From: Minisyncoccota bacterium
GTDB taxonomy: Bacteria > Patescibacteria > Paceibacteria > UBA9973
Direction of reading: 5' to 3'
DNA: 23,753 bases
Assembly: GCA_028696935.1 (NCBI GenBank)
Contig: JAQVGE010000002.1
Location: forward strand, 1-23,753
The notes below the pieces were generated by a model, which was not told the origin of the DNA, did not search any database, and was given only the letters and a program-made list of their open reading frames with translations. A program made the translations under genes and the position numbers. Positions 13,062 to 22,100 of this stretch are shown here, in pieces (position 1 is the stretch's first letter; every line of letters begins with the position of its first letter).

Positions 13062-13477
13062 TGAACATGTTTCAGAATATCGGTGAATTTACACCTGATT
13101 CCCTGATTGCTAGTAATGAATTCCCTATTTTGAAAGAGGGAATCGGCTTAAAGGCCGGCCAGGGAACATTAAAACGCGGAACATTGATCGTAAAGGGAAG
13201 CGACGGCGCCGGAAGAATCGCCGGAACAACCGTTACTATTCCGGCGGCAGACGAAGACAGTAGTCCTACAACAATGGTTATGAAGACATTCGGAATCTTA
13301 ACCGACGATGTAGACACCGGATCCGACGATACCGCCGACAATATTCCATTAACTTGTTACATTACCGGCGTATTCAATCGCGGTGCAATCGCGTTGAAAT
13401 CCGGAGAAACTATTGACACATACGAAGACGGTATGAAGGAAGTCGGAATGTACCTTCGTAACGTCCAGAATTACTAA
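13061..13477 (+). CDS. Head decoration protein (lambda gpD family)
   Basis: This 138-aa protein overlaps the protease/scaffold stop by one base (TAATG). It has the gpD-type beta fold: an N-terminal part that would reach the capsid (residues 1-35), then AGQGTLKRGTLIVKGSDG, PTTMVMKTFGILTDDVDTGS, and CYITGVFNRGAIALKSGETI. The segment FNRGAIAL near the end is the family hallmark. Trimers of this protein cap the expanded capsid and stabilise it against DNA pressure. The place between protease/scaffold and major capsid gene is the same as in lambda (C-Nu3-D-E). Confidence 0.9.
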   Translation: MNMFQNIGEFTPDSLIASNEFPILKEGIGLKAGQGTLKRGTLIVKGSDGAGRIAGTTVTIPAADEDSSPTTMVMKTFGILTDDVDTGSDDTADNIPLTCYITGVFNRGAIALKSGETIDTYEDGMKEVGMYLRNVQNY

Positions 13478-13495
13478 TAAGGGGGTAAAAAGATC

Positions 13496-14533
13496 ATGCC
13501 AGATTATACAACTCGCGAAATGATGAAAGCGATCGACCAGACGCCACCCGTCAGAACGTTCTTACAGAAAACTTTCTTCCCTGGTGAAGAAACACATATT
13601 GCGGAAAAGGTAGAATTCGACGTCCGCAAAGGAAAGCGCGTCATGGCGCCATTAGTAAGCCCTAGAAAGGGCGGAAAGGTTCTTACCCGTCAGGGATTTA
13701 GAACAAACCAGTTCACAACACCAAAGATCGCACCTGAAAGACCACTTACAATCGACGATATTTCACAGCGCGCGATCGGCGAAAATATTTACAGTCAGAG
13801 AACACCAGAGGAACGCGAAGACGAACTTCTGGCAAAGGACGAAACAGATCTTGAAGAATCTATCGCAAGAAGAAAAGAGTGGATGTGCCGCCAGATCCTT
13901 TTCGAAGGAAAAATCGACGTCCAGGACGAAGAAGACGGCGTTGACGTTCAGATCGACTTCGGATTTACAAACATCACAGTTCTTGGAACTGATGAATTAT
14001 GGTCACTTGCAACCGTGGATCCTTTAAAGGTTCTTCGCCAGGTTAGAAAGAAGATTATCAAAAACACAGGTTCCGCGCCTGATATTGCAATCTTCGCTTC
14101 TGATGTTATCGAAGATTTCACAACAAACCCATTCATCACAAAGGCTATGAACGTGCTGAACATGAAAAACGTTGTTATCGAACCACGTGTCGTTGATCCA
14201 GCACTTACATTCTACGGAAGAATCGCAGAACTTGACCTTGATATTTACACCTATGACGAATGGTTTTTAAACGACGAAGGCGAAGACGAATCAATGATTC
14301 CTTCCGGAACTGTTCTTATGGGACATTCGGGCGGAGAAGGCCAGATCGAATACGGCGGTGTTACACAGATGGAAGACGGAAAATTCGTTACATACGAAGG
14401 AAAACTTGTTCCTAAACAGTATGCAGACGAAAAGAACGAAGTTAAAATGCTTCGTCTTACTTCCAGACCACTTCCTAGACCGTTCGACGTGGAATCCTGG
14501 GCGATTTTATATGTAAACGGCACACAGTCGTAG
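13496..14533 (+). CDS. Major capsid protein (lambda gpE family)
   Basis: This 345-aa protein starts behind AAGGGGGTAAAAAG. It matches the lambda gpE group of HK97-fold capsid proteins in length (lambda gpE is 341 aa) and pattern: an N-terminal arm with FLQKTFFPGEETHIAEKVEF, the stretch KRVMAPLVSPRKGGKVLTRQ, and PLTIDDISQRAIGENIYSQR. Later come RRKEWMCRQILFEGKIDVQD and SWAILYVNG at the C-terminus. It builds the icosahedral shell together with the scaffold and decoration proteins encoded just upstream. No long N-terminal delta domain is present, which fits the separate scaffold. Confidence 0.95.
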   Translation: MPDYTTREMMKAIDQTPPVRTFLQKTFFPGEETHIAEKVEFDVRKGKRVMAPLVSPRKGGKVLTRQGFRTNQFTTPKIAPERPLTIDDISQRAIGENIYSQRTPEEREDELLAKDETDLEESIARRKEWMCRQILFEGKIDVQDEEDGVDVQIDFGFTNITVLGTDELWSLATVDPLKVLRQVRKKIIKNTGSAPDIAIFASDVIEDFTTNPFITKAMNVLNMKNVVIEPRVVDPALTFYGRIAELDLDIYTYDEWFLNDEGEDESMIPSGTVLMGHSGGEGQIEYGGVTQMEDGKFVTYEGKLVPKQYADEKNEVKMLRLTSRPLPRPFDVESWAILYVNGTQS

Positions 14534-14546
14534 AAAGGGGCAAAAC

Positions 14547-14942
14547 ATGGCTTACAGAACAAAAGTTGAAGTAAGAACCAAAGGAAAAGTATTTCCGGCC
14601 GGTTCAATCCTTCCTGATGATGTTTCACAATCAGACCTTTCTTTTCTGAAAATGAAGAAATTCGTTGAAGTGGTTGACGCTTCAAGTGCCGTTATCGACA
14701 CAGAAGACGACGACGCGGACGACGAACAGTTCGACGACGGTTTCGACGAAATGACACCTGGAGAATACAAGACGGAAGACGAAATCAGAAAGTTAAGAAA
14801 GAAAAAAGACGTTTACGCCTATGCTGTTTCAATCGGTTTTGAACTTGGGGAAGATTTCGAAGAAAAATCACTTGCAGATCTTCAGGACGCAGTTCTTAAT
14901 TTCCAGGAAGAAGCAGAATCAAACGCAGAAGGCGAAGAATAG
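14547..14942 (+). CDS. Acidic head protein, lambda FI position, with SAP/HeH-like end
   Basis: This 131-aa protein follows the capsid gene behind GAAAGGGGC. It has three parts. Residues 1-47 are a small beta-type unit (KVEVRTKGKVFPAGSILPDD, SQSDLSFLKMKKFVEVVDA). Residues 48-75 are a long acidic stretch (DDDADDEQFDDGFDEM). Residues 80-125 are a helix-extension-helix-like unit (RKLRKKKDVYAYAVSIGFEL, then SLADLQDAVLNFQEE). Lambda FI, in the same position, is also acidic and helps packaging; whether this protein is a true FI relative I cannot tell. It may alternatively be a capsid accessory protein. Confidence 0.68.
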   Translation: MAYRTKVEVRTKGKVFPAGSILPDDVSQSDLSFLKMKKFVEVVDASSAVIDTEDDDADDEQFDDGFDEMTPGEYKTEDEIRKLRKKKDVYAYAVSIGFELGEDFEEKSLADLQDAVLNFQEEAESNAEGEE

Positions 14943-14950
14943 GTGATCGA

Positions 14951-15277
14951 ATGCGAAATTTCAAAGAACAGTTAGAAAAAGACTTTGACAGCACTTTTTT
15001 TAATCTGAACGAATTCGCGGAAATACACCTGATTAACGACAATGAAGTTCCGATCGTAGTCGATAATGACACCTTGATCGAATTAAATCTTGGCAAAAAC
15101 GCAGACGCGGACGGTATCTTCACAGACGATAAAATGTTCTTTGTCCAGAAAAAAGACCTGGACTTCGAACCAGTGGCCGGACAGCATATCAAATTTGACG
15201 GCGAATTCTATCCGATTTCGCATGTTACAGAAGATTTCGGCGGCTACACTATCGTTTTAACGGGTAACGAAGATTGA
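14951..15277 (+). CDS. Head-tail joining protein candidate (lambda FII position)
   Basis: This 108-aa protein starts 5 nt after AGGTGAT at 14941. It has a helical N-terminus (FKEQLEKDFDSTFFNLNEFA) and then a beta barrel: AEIHLINDNEVPIVVDND, FFVQKKDLDFEPVAGQHIKF, then GYTIVLTGNED. The last part (Q-x-[IL]-x-F-[DN]-G-x-x-Y-x-[IV]) is typical of phage head closure proteins of the FII-like group. FII-type proteins join on the gpW/portal vertex and provide the tail-binding surface. Its stop overlaps the TTG start of the gpZ-like gene. Assignment is from fold pattern and gene order. Confidence 0.75.
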   Translation: MRNFKEQLEKDFDSTFFNLNEFAEIHLINDNEVPIVVDNDTLIELNLGKNADADGIFTDDKMFFVQKKDLDFEPVAGQHIKFDGEFYPISHVTEDFGGYTIVLTGNED

Positions 15278-15861
15278 TCGTTTCAGAAATAAAGGTTTCA
15301 GGAATCGAGGACGTCGAAAAACGCCTGGGAAATATGAAAAAGGAAGCGCCGCTTGTGGTATCAAGAGCAATAAACCGGGCAATCCAGAACGTGAAGAAAA
15401 ACATGGGAAAAGAAACATCGGCCCGTTACTTCATTTCTTCCGGTGATGTAAAAAAGACTGTAAACGTCACAAAAGCGTCAAAGTCGAACCTTAAAGCGGC
15501 CGCAATTTCCCAGGGCGGCGGAATCGCGCTGTCAAAATTCAAAGTCAATCCCGGAACGCCGGTTCGCTACCGCGGAAAGAACAGATCGCCGAAGGTTTAC
15601 AAAGCCGGAGTAAAAAAATCCGGCGGCGTGAAACCGCTTGACGGTGATCCGAAGTCATTCGTTGCGATTATGAAGTCAGGTCACAAGGGCGTTTTTAGCA
15701 GAATGTCCGAAGATAGTCTTCCACTAAAACAATTATACGGCCCGTCAGTGCCGCAAATGGTAAAGAACGAAGAAATTATGAACCCGATCAACAAAGAAGC
15801 GAATGATACACTTCAAAAGCGAATCAACGCGGAAGTGAACAATATTTTGCGTAGGGGGTGA
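15274..15861 (+). CDS. Tail completion / minor tail protein Z-like
   Basis: This 195-aa basic protein starts with TTG in a TTGA overlap with the upstream stop; no strong ribosome binding site precedes it, so translational coupling is likely. The next in-frame ATG (about 15334) would remove the conserved opening. The sequence matches gpZ-type proteins: GIEDVEKRLGNMKKEAPLVV, SRAINRAIQNVKKNMGKETS, then ARYFISSGDVKKTVNVTKAS, and a late KQLYGPSVPQMV motif. In lambda gpZ is needed for DNA to seat in the tail tip and for infectivity. Here it sits between the head and a contractile tail module. The C-terminal helix ends in LRRG. Confidence 0.85.
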   Translation: MIVSEIKVSGIEDVEKRLGNMKKEAPLVVSRAINRAIQNVKKNMGKETSARYFISSGDVKKTVNVTKASKSNLKAAAISQGGGIALSKFKVNPGTPVRYRGKNRSPKVYKAGVKKSGGVKPLDGDPKSFVAIMKSGHKGVFSRMSEDSLPLKQLYGPSVPQMVKNEEIMNPINKEANDTLQKRINAEVNNILRRG

Positions 15862-15869
15862 AATAAGAC

Positions 15870-16337
15870 TTGCAAACAGACGTTTTTCTTCAAAAAACAC
15901 TTGTTGAAGAAGTAAAAGAAGTTTTAAAGGGCTATACGTCCTTAAATAATGGCGTTTTTTGCGATTTCAATGTATATCCGCAGAATTTACCAGCCAAAAA
16001 GGGGAAAAACGACGAAGATCATTTCCCTTACGTCCTGGTGTGCCTTGATGAAGAACAGATAAACGGCGAAACCGATCCGAATATCTGTTCAATTTATTTC
16101 CTGGTAGGAATCAAAGACGAAAACCAGAATAAACAAGGTCATTTCGACGTTGCGAACGTTTTAAACCTGATAGCCGACGATCTTCTTCAAAAACGGCTTA
16201 TCAATAACGAATTCAGGCTTACGTTCCCATTAACAAAGAAATTCCAGGAAGAAGACACCTGGCCGAAGTTCATCGGCGGAATGTCTACTTTATGGACGGT
16301 CAACACAATTCAAGTAAAGGAGACTGAATATGACTAA
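15870..16337 (+). CDS. Tail terminator candidate (155 aa)
   Basis: This 155-aa protein starts with TTG 9 nt after TAGGGGGTG at 15852-15860; no ATG lies near the start. It has an N-terminal helix (FLQKTLVEEVKEVLKG), beta strands (FCDFNVYPQNLPAKKGKNDE, FPYVLVCLDEEQINGETDPN, CSIYFLVGIKDENQ) and a long helix (DVANVLNLIADDLLQKRLIN). It ends in a strand with TLWTVNTIQVKE. An alpha/beta fold of this size after gpZ is expected for the tail terminator ring protein (lambda gpU position), which stops tube growth and joins head to tail. Homology itself is not evident by eye. Confidence 0.65.
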   Translation: MQTDVFLQKTLVEEVKEVLKGYTSLNNGVFCDFNVYPQNLPAKKGKNDEDHFPYVLVCLDEEQINGETDPNICSIYFLVGIKDENQNKQGHFDVANVLNLIADDLLQKRLINNEFRLTFPLTKKFQEEDTWPKFIGGMSTLWTVNTIQVKETEYD

Positions 16338-16599
16338 AGCAGAAGGAAAGGTCATGTATTTAGGGCCTACAATTCGCGGCGTCGTGAAAAACGGCGACGT
16401 ATTCGAAGGCGGAATTCCTAAGAAACTTTCAAAAGTTTCAGGAAAGAAACCTATCGTAAAAAACCTGATTGTTCCACTTTCTGAAATCGCAGAAGTGAAA
16501 AAAGCAATCGACACAGAAGGAACGGCCGAAGCCGTGGCCTTTGACAGAATCGGAGCCTTAACAAGCGCCGAAATCAAAGAAATTGTGGAAGGAGAATAA
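16330..16599 (+). CDS. Small protein upstream of the sheath (89 aa, unknown)
   Basis: This 89-aa protein overlaps the tail terminator gene by 8 nt and uses AAAGGAG at about 16315-16321. It opens with a small beta unit (VMYLGPTIRGVVKNGDVFEG, KKPIVKNLIVPLSEIAEVKK) and ends in a short helix (SAEIKEIVEGE). A small protein is also found between tail terminator and sheath in Mu (gp38), so the position is shared, but I see no sequence match. It may be a tail completion or sheath-associated factor. Function unknown. Confidence 0.75.
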   Translation: MTKAEGKVMYLGPTIRGVVKNGDVFEGGIPKKLSKVSGKKPIVKNLIVPLSEIAEVKKAIDTEGTAEAVAFDRIGALTSAEIKEIVEGE

Positions 16600-16604
16600 A
16601 AACA

Positions 16605-18080
16605 ATGGCTAGTATTTATAAGCATGGTATTAGAACCGGCCACCAGGCGACGGCGCTTTCAGTTCCGATCACTTCTGATGGCTGTTTACAGTGTGTTATC
16701 GGTACGGCACCGGTAAACATGGCCGCCGATCCATACGCAACAGTCGGAAAGCCTTTCGTGGTTTACGACAAATCGGCCGCAATTAGCGCAGTCGGATATT
16801 CAACCGATTTCGAGAATTACACATTATGTCAGAGTATTTACGCGACATTTGATGAATTCGCGGTTGCGCCTTTGATCCTGATTAACGTTCTGGATCCTGA
16901 AAAACATGTAAAAGCCGAACTTTCAAAGGAATATACCGTTTCAGGTTCCAAAATTACGATTGATGAAATCGGAATCTTGCTGGATCAGCTTTCTATCGCT
17001 TCAACAGATGGGGCGACAACTTACGAAGCTGACGTTGATTATGTGGCTTCATTCAATAGCGACGGTACTGTTTCAGTTGCGGTTTCAAAAACTGGCGCCG
17101 CAAAAGACGCTACAAAGCTGAAAGCGACATTCGTTCAGTTAGATCCAACAGCCGTAACATACGAAGACGTGATCGGATCCTATAACGTGCAGACAAGACA
17201 GAAAACCGGAATGGAATTGATCGGTCAGGTCTACACAAAATACGGAATCGTGCCTTCTTTACTTCTTGCGCCTGGTTGGTCGCACATTCCGGCCGTAAAT
17301 CTTGCGCTTAATTCAAAAGCAAAATTGATTTCCAGCCTTTTCACAGCGAAGGTTGTGTCAGATCTTGACACCGCAAGCGGAAAAGCGGATTCAATCGAAG
17401 ACGTAAAGGAATATAAGGACGGAAACGCCTATTCAGACCGCGACACAATCGTTATGTGGCCGCTTGTTGGAGTGGGTGACTATAAACTGTATTATAGCGC
17501 GCAAATGGCCGCTAGTATGCAGTATTTAGCCGCTAGTAATTCCGGCGTTCCTTCAAAATCACCTTCCAACAAGGATATTAAGATCACCGGACTTTACACA
17601 GCGGACGGAAAAGAAGTCATTATTGACATGGACGAAGCAAACGATTTTTGTAACGCTTGCGGAGTTGTTACCGCTATCAATATGAACGGCTGGAAAGCCT
17701 GGGGAAATAATACGGCGGCTTATCCTTCCACAACGGATCCGATCGACCGCTGGATCAACATTGTAACTATTTTCGATTACATCGAAAACAACTTCAAACT
17801 GACCTTCTTCCAGAATGTCGATGATCTGACAAATTACAGACTGATCGACGAAGTGGTTTCCGGATTTAACATTCAGTTAAACGGATTACAAGGTTCAGAC
17901 GACATCGCCGGCGGTGAAATTTCGTTCGACCACGACGAAAACCCGATCGCGAATATTTTAGGCGGACATATCAAATTCCACACAAGAATCGGCGGATATA
18001 CACCAGCCGAAGACGTTGAAAACGTGTTCGAATTTGATCCTACAATCACACAGGCCGCGCTTGAAGGGGGTGCTGAATAA
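16605..18080 (+). CDS. Contractile tail sheath protein
   Basis: This 491-aa protein starts behind AAGGAGAATAA. It fits the P2 FI / Mu L sheath family: an N-terminal part that varies among phages (SITSDG-like VPITSDGCLQCVIGTAPVNM) and an inserted surface domain at about residues 105-200. The conserved core includes LLLAPGWSHIPAVNLALNSK, TIVMWPLVGVGDYKLYYSAQ and GVVTAINMNGWKAWGNNTAA. It continues with DPIDRWINIVTIFDYIENNF, a signature of sheath proteins, and a C-terminal IGGYTPAEDVENVFEFDP. Its presence shows that the phage is a myovirus whose sheath contracts to drive the tube through the envelope. Mu L is about the same length (495 aa). Confidence 0.95.
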   Translation: MASIYKHGIRTGHQATALSVPITSDGCLQCVIGTAPVNMAADPYATVGKPFVVYDKSAAISAVGYSTDFENYTLCQSIYATFDEFAVAPLILINVLDPEKHVKAELSKEYTVSGSKITIDEIGILLDQLSIASTDGATTYEADVDYVASFNSDGTVSVAVSKTGAAKDATKLKATFVQLDPTAVTYEDVIGSYNVQTRQKTGMELIGQVYTKYGIVPSLLLAPGWSHIPAVNLALNSKAKLISSLFTAKVVSDLDTASGKADSIEDVKEYKDGNAYSDRDTIVMWPLVGVGDYKLYYSAQMAASMQYLAASNSGVPSKSPSNKDIKITGLYTADGKEVIIDMDEANDFCNACGVVTAINMNGWKAWGNNTAAYPSTTDPIDRWINIVTIFDYIENNFKLTFFQNVDDLTNYRLIDEVVSGFNIQLNGLQGSDDIAGGEISFDHDENPIANILGGHIKFHTRIGGYTPAEDVENVFEFDPTITQAALEGGAE

Positions 18081-18595
18081 TGGGATATAAGATTCCTACC
18101 GTATTAAACAACTTCAATACATACGGGAACGGGCGAAAATACGTCGGCGTAGCGGCCGAAGTGTCCCTTCCTAGTTTTGAAAACATGACAGAAACAATCG
18201 ACGGCGCCGGTATTGCCGGAGAAATCGAAGAAGCAATCGAAGGCGCTTTCGGATCCCTGGAAACAGAAACAACTTTCCAGAATATCAGCCGTGAGTATTT
18301 CGATTTCATCACACAGACCGGAAATGTCACATATCGCGGATCTATGCAAGTGCTGAACACGGCCACACAGACAAACGATTATGAAGGCCTTGTCATTACT
18401 ACCAGGGGAAAAGTGAAATCCTTCGAACTTGGAAGCCTTAAAAAAGGCGGAAAGGGCGAACCTAAAGTCGTTCGTGAGATTACTTACATTAAGATCACAA
18501 TCGGCGGCGTAAACGTCCTTGAACTTGATAAATTCAACATGATCTGGAAACTGAATGGAACTGACCTTTTACAGAAAATCAGAAGCCAGATCTAG
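18080..18595 (+). CDS. Major tail tube protein (P2 FII family)
   Basis: This 171-aa protein overlaps the sheath stop by one base and uses GAAGGGGGTG. It has the P2 FII pattern: IPTVLNNFNTYGNGRKYVGV at the N-terminus, LPSFENMTETIDGAGIAGEI, then QTGNVTYRGSMQVLNTATQT, and KGEPKVVREITYIKITIGGV. It ends with DKFNMIWKLNGTDLLQKIRS. It stacks as rings to form the rigid tube inside the sheath. Length is almost the same as P2 FII (172 aa). Sheath then tube is the usual order in P2- and Mu-like phages. Confidence 0.95.
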   Translation: MGYKIPTVLNNFNTYGNGRKYVGVAAEVSLPSFENMTETIDGAGIAGEIEEAIEGAFGSLETETTFQNISREYFDFITQTGNVTYRGSMQVLNTATQTNDYEGLVITTRGKVKSFELGSLKKGGKGEPKVVREITYIKITIGGVNVLELDKFNMIWKLNGTDLLQKIRSQI

Positions 18596-18614
18596 GAAAG
18601 TGAGGAAATAAGCG

Positions 18615-19028
18615 ATGGAAAAAGATACAAAGAACACCGAAACCAAAAGGGAAGAAATGATCGGGGAAGAAATTATCCCGGTTGCAACACCAGCGGAAGA
18701 AGCGACAACTTCGCTTCTTCCAAAGAAGGAAGAAAACGACGAACTGGTTATCGTTTACAGAAAGCCATTCGAATTCGAAGGAGAAGTTCACAAAGAATTA
18801 GACCTTCACGGCCTGGAAGATTTAAGAGGACGTGACTTGACAGCAATCGAAAAGGCGTTCAATAAGACCGGCGTTTCTTCTGTTATGCCAGAAACAACAA
18901 CGACATACGCAAAAATTGTTGCTACCAAAGTGACCGGATTTCCGGCTGAATACTTCGAAGATCTTCCGGTAAGCGAAATCGAGAAAATCAAAAACGCGGT
19001 AGTAGGTTTTTTCTACAAAGACGAATAA
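18615..19028 (+). CDS. Tail assembly chaperone, short form (P2 gpE / Mu gp41-like)
   Basis: This 137-aa protein lies between tube and tape measure genes, the fixed place of tail assembly chaperones. It starts 8-10 nt after GGAAAGTGAGGAAATAAG. Residues 1-45 are low-complexity and acidic. Residues about 46-137 match the P2 gpE/gp41 family: VIYRKPFEFEGEVHKELDLH-like opening (VIVYRKPFEFEGEVHKELDL), LEDLRGRDLTAIEKAFNKTG, then AKIVATKVTGFPAEYFEDLP and KIKNAVVGFFYKDE. It binds the tape measure protein during tail building and is not in the finished virion. A slippery site in its last codons allows a longer product. Confidence 0.9.
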   Translation: MEKDTKNTETKREEMIGEEIIPVATPAEEATTSLLPKKEENDELVIVYRKPFEFEGEVHKELDLHGLEDLRGRDLTAIEKAFNKTGVSSVMPETTTTYAKIVATKVTGFPAEYFEDLPVSEIEKIKNAVVGFFYKDE

Positions 19029-19192
19029 GATTTGATTCCGGTTCGGACATTCAGAAGACTTCGGTTTATCTGGCTATGTCCACGAACACCGGAATAGATT
19101 TTTTTACCGATCTTCCCGTTGATGAATTCATCGACGTTGCAAAGGAAGTGAGCGAAATTGGCAAACAAAACAACCTACGAACTCGCTCTTGA
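18615..19192 (+). CDS. Tail assembly chaperone, -1 frameshift form (about 192 aa)
   Basis: Ribosomes slipping -1 on T-TTT-TTC at 19007-19013 would skip the stop at 19026-19028 and read on from 19013 in the new frame to TGA at 19190-19192. The product would be 133 shared residues plus about 59 new ones: LQRRIRFDSGSDIQKTSVYL, then AMSTNTGIDFFTDLPVDEFI, then DVAKEVSEIGKQNNLRTRS. The new frame overlaps the start of the tape measure gene, as in other phages with this device (P2 E+E', lambda G-GT). The 129-nt gap between chaperone and tape measure is otherwise unexplained, which supports this reading. Confidence 0.82.
19007..19013 (+). other. -1 ribosomal frameshift (slippery) site
   Basis: The heptamer TTTTTTC in the register T-TTT-TTC fits X-XXY-YYZ. 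It sits 12 nt before the zero-frame stop of the chaperone. Both tRNA-Phe contacts can be kept after slipping back one base. I saw no strong hairpin directly downstream by eye; a short purine-rich stretch follows. Confidence 0.78.
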
Positions 19193-22100
19193 AATCGGTG
19201 GCAAAATTCAAAGTTCGCTTGACAAGTCAGTCGGCGGAGTAAACAAGAAACTTGATTCCATTGGAAAGATGGCTAAAACGGCCGCGAAAGTAGCAACAGC
19301 CGCCTTTGCGGCCGTGAAAATCGGCGATTTTGTAAAAGACGCCGTATCAACATATACAGACTTTAACCAGGCCATGGCTAGCACGTCGGCAATCGCTGGC
19401 GCAAATGCCGAAGAAATGAAGAAACTAGAAAATGCCGCCCTGGAAATGGGAAAGAAGACGACGAAAACAGCCACAGAAGCAAGTGAAGCGCTTGGATATA
19501 TGGCCCTTGCCGGCTGGGACGTTGATACTTCTATTAGCGCATTGGAACCGGTTCTTCGCCTTTCGGAAGCTACTTCAATGGATCTTGCGACTTGTTCGGA
19601 TCTTGTAACAGATTCAATGAGTGCATTAGGCCTTACAGTCGATGAACTATCGGGTTATCTTGACGTCGCTTGTAAGGCGAATAATAAATCAAACCAGACA
19701 GCACAACAGCTTATGGAAGCATATATCGGCGTCGGCGGTACGTTAAACAATTTACATGTCGGCGTAGAAGACAGCGCAACGGCTCTTGGCGTCCTTGCTA
19801 ACAGAGGTATCAAGGGATCGGAAGCTGGAACAAAGCTGAACGCGGTTCTGGTAAATCTTACGTCAGGAACCGGCCAGGCCGGCGAAATGATGGAAAAACT
19901 CGGAATTTCCGCTTTCGATAGTGAAGGAAATTTCATAGGACTACAAGAAACACTTCAAAGAGTAAACGACGCGACGGCCGGACTTACCGAAGAACAAAGG
20001 AACGCCGCGCTTGCGGCAATCGGTGGAAAAACACAGATTGACACACTGAACGACCTTCTTTCTGGATTGAATACAACAACAGAGGACGGAAGAACAGAGT
20101 GGGCCGCGTTAAATGATGAACTGAATAACGCCGACGGTGCCATGGCTACAATGGCCGATCAAATGACCGACACACTGGCCGGATCAATCGCGTTCTTCGG
20201 AGCCGCAGTTGACGATGCAAAAATCGGATTGTGTCAGGTATTTGCACCGATGGCACAAGCCGCGATTAAAAATGTTGCGGACGTTATACCTTCTATCACG
20301 GATCGCGTGACGGGAGTTGTTCAAAGTCTTTATGACAAAGCTGTTCCAGCGGTTACAAATTTCAAGGACAAGGCGGTCGCCGCGTTCGAAAAAGTGAAGC
20401 CAACACTGGACGACATAAAGAACAAATCAGTCGCCGCTTTTACATTCCTGGCGGAAACTGGAAAAACAGCCTTTGAAAATATAAAGGCGAAAATCGAAGA
20501 AAACAAGCCAGCCATTGACAAAGTTATCGCCGTGGCTATCGACTTGAAAGACAAATTCTTCGAAGCATTTGAAAAAGCAAAGCCGACTATTTCATTTACA
20601 GCAACGGTGGCGCTTCCGGCGGTTGTTGGTGCAATTATGAAAGTAGTTGACGGCGCGGCCACGGTTTACCAGAAATTAGACGAATGGAACCTTCTAATTC
20701 CGATTATTGCCGGCGTAGCTGGCGCGATCGCATTGTTTAAGATGGTAAAATTCGCAAAAGACACTATTTCGACCGTGAAAGCGGTCAAGGCACTTGTTAC
20801 CGTATTCCTGGCACAAAAGAAGGCTATGCTGGCGAACCTGGTAGTAAAAGCGAAGGATTTAGCAGAAACAGCCGCGATCCACGCGCTTTATTTAAAGGAC
20901 GCCGTTGTCAAAGGCGCAAGCACCGCGGCAACGTGGGCACAAACCGCCGCTATGACAGCATGGAACGCCGTTTGTGCGATTGGTTCCGCAGTAACTACGG
21001 CACTAGGCGCCGCGTTTACATTCCTGACAAGCCCTATCGGACTTGTAATTCTTGCGATTGCCGCAGTCGTGGCGATTGGCGTTTTGCTTTATAAGAATTG
21101 GGACACGGTAAAAGAAAAGGCGTCACAGCTTGGCGATTGGATCGTCAACGTATTCAACAATTTAAAAGAAAAGGCTTCCCAGGCGATTCAAGCATTCGCC
21201 GATAAATTCCCGGCGGCCTTCGCTTTTATTTCGTCAGTCTTCGAAAGTTTTAGACAGACGGTTTCGAATATCTTCGCCGGAATTAAGACATTCTTCACCG
21301 GATTTATTCAGTTTTTTACCGGTGTCTTCACTGGCGATTGGTCGAAAGCCCTTGAAGGATTGAAAAATATCTTCTCCGGTGCCTTTCAGGCCCTTTCTTC
21401 CTTGGCGATGGCGCCGCTTAATCACCTAAAAGGCGTTGTAACGGGCGCACTTTCGGCGATAGACGTAGCAACCGGGGGAAAATTAACCGAAGCCAAAAAC
21501 AAGGCGATTCAAGCCTTTAACGGCATTAAAGAAGCCGGCGGAAACATCATGTCGGCGGCAAAAGATACGATTTCGGAAAAGTTATCGAATATCAAATCCG
21601 CTTACGAAACAAACGGCGGCGGAATAAAAGGCATAGCGGCCGGATATATGGAAGCCGTGAAAGGTTATTACACAGCCGGATATTCATTCATTAACAATTT
21701 AACCGGCGGAAAGCTGGACGAAATCAAAAACAAATTTTCTTCGAAACTTGAAGAAACAAAAGCGTCAGCGATGGAAAAATTCGAATCTATCAAATCCGGA
21801 ATTTCCGAAAAACTCGAAGGCGCAAAATCAGTTGTTACAAACGGGCTGAATGCAATCAAAGGATTTTTCAGTGGTTGCAAATTAGAATTCCCTAGTATCA
21901 AGCTACCACATTTCAACGTGTCAGGCGGCGAAGCGCCATGGGGAATCGCCGGAAAAGGAACAATGCCGAAGTTTTCCGTTGACTGGTACAAGGACGGCGG
22001 TATTTTAACCGGCCCTACAATCTTCGGATCAAACGGAAGTTCATTACTGGGCGGCGGCGAAGCTGGAAAAGAAGCGGTTCTTCCGCTTTCTGAATTATGG

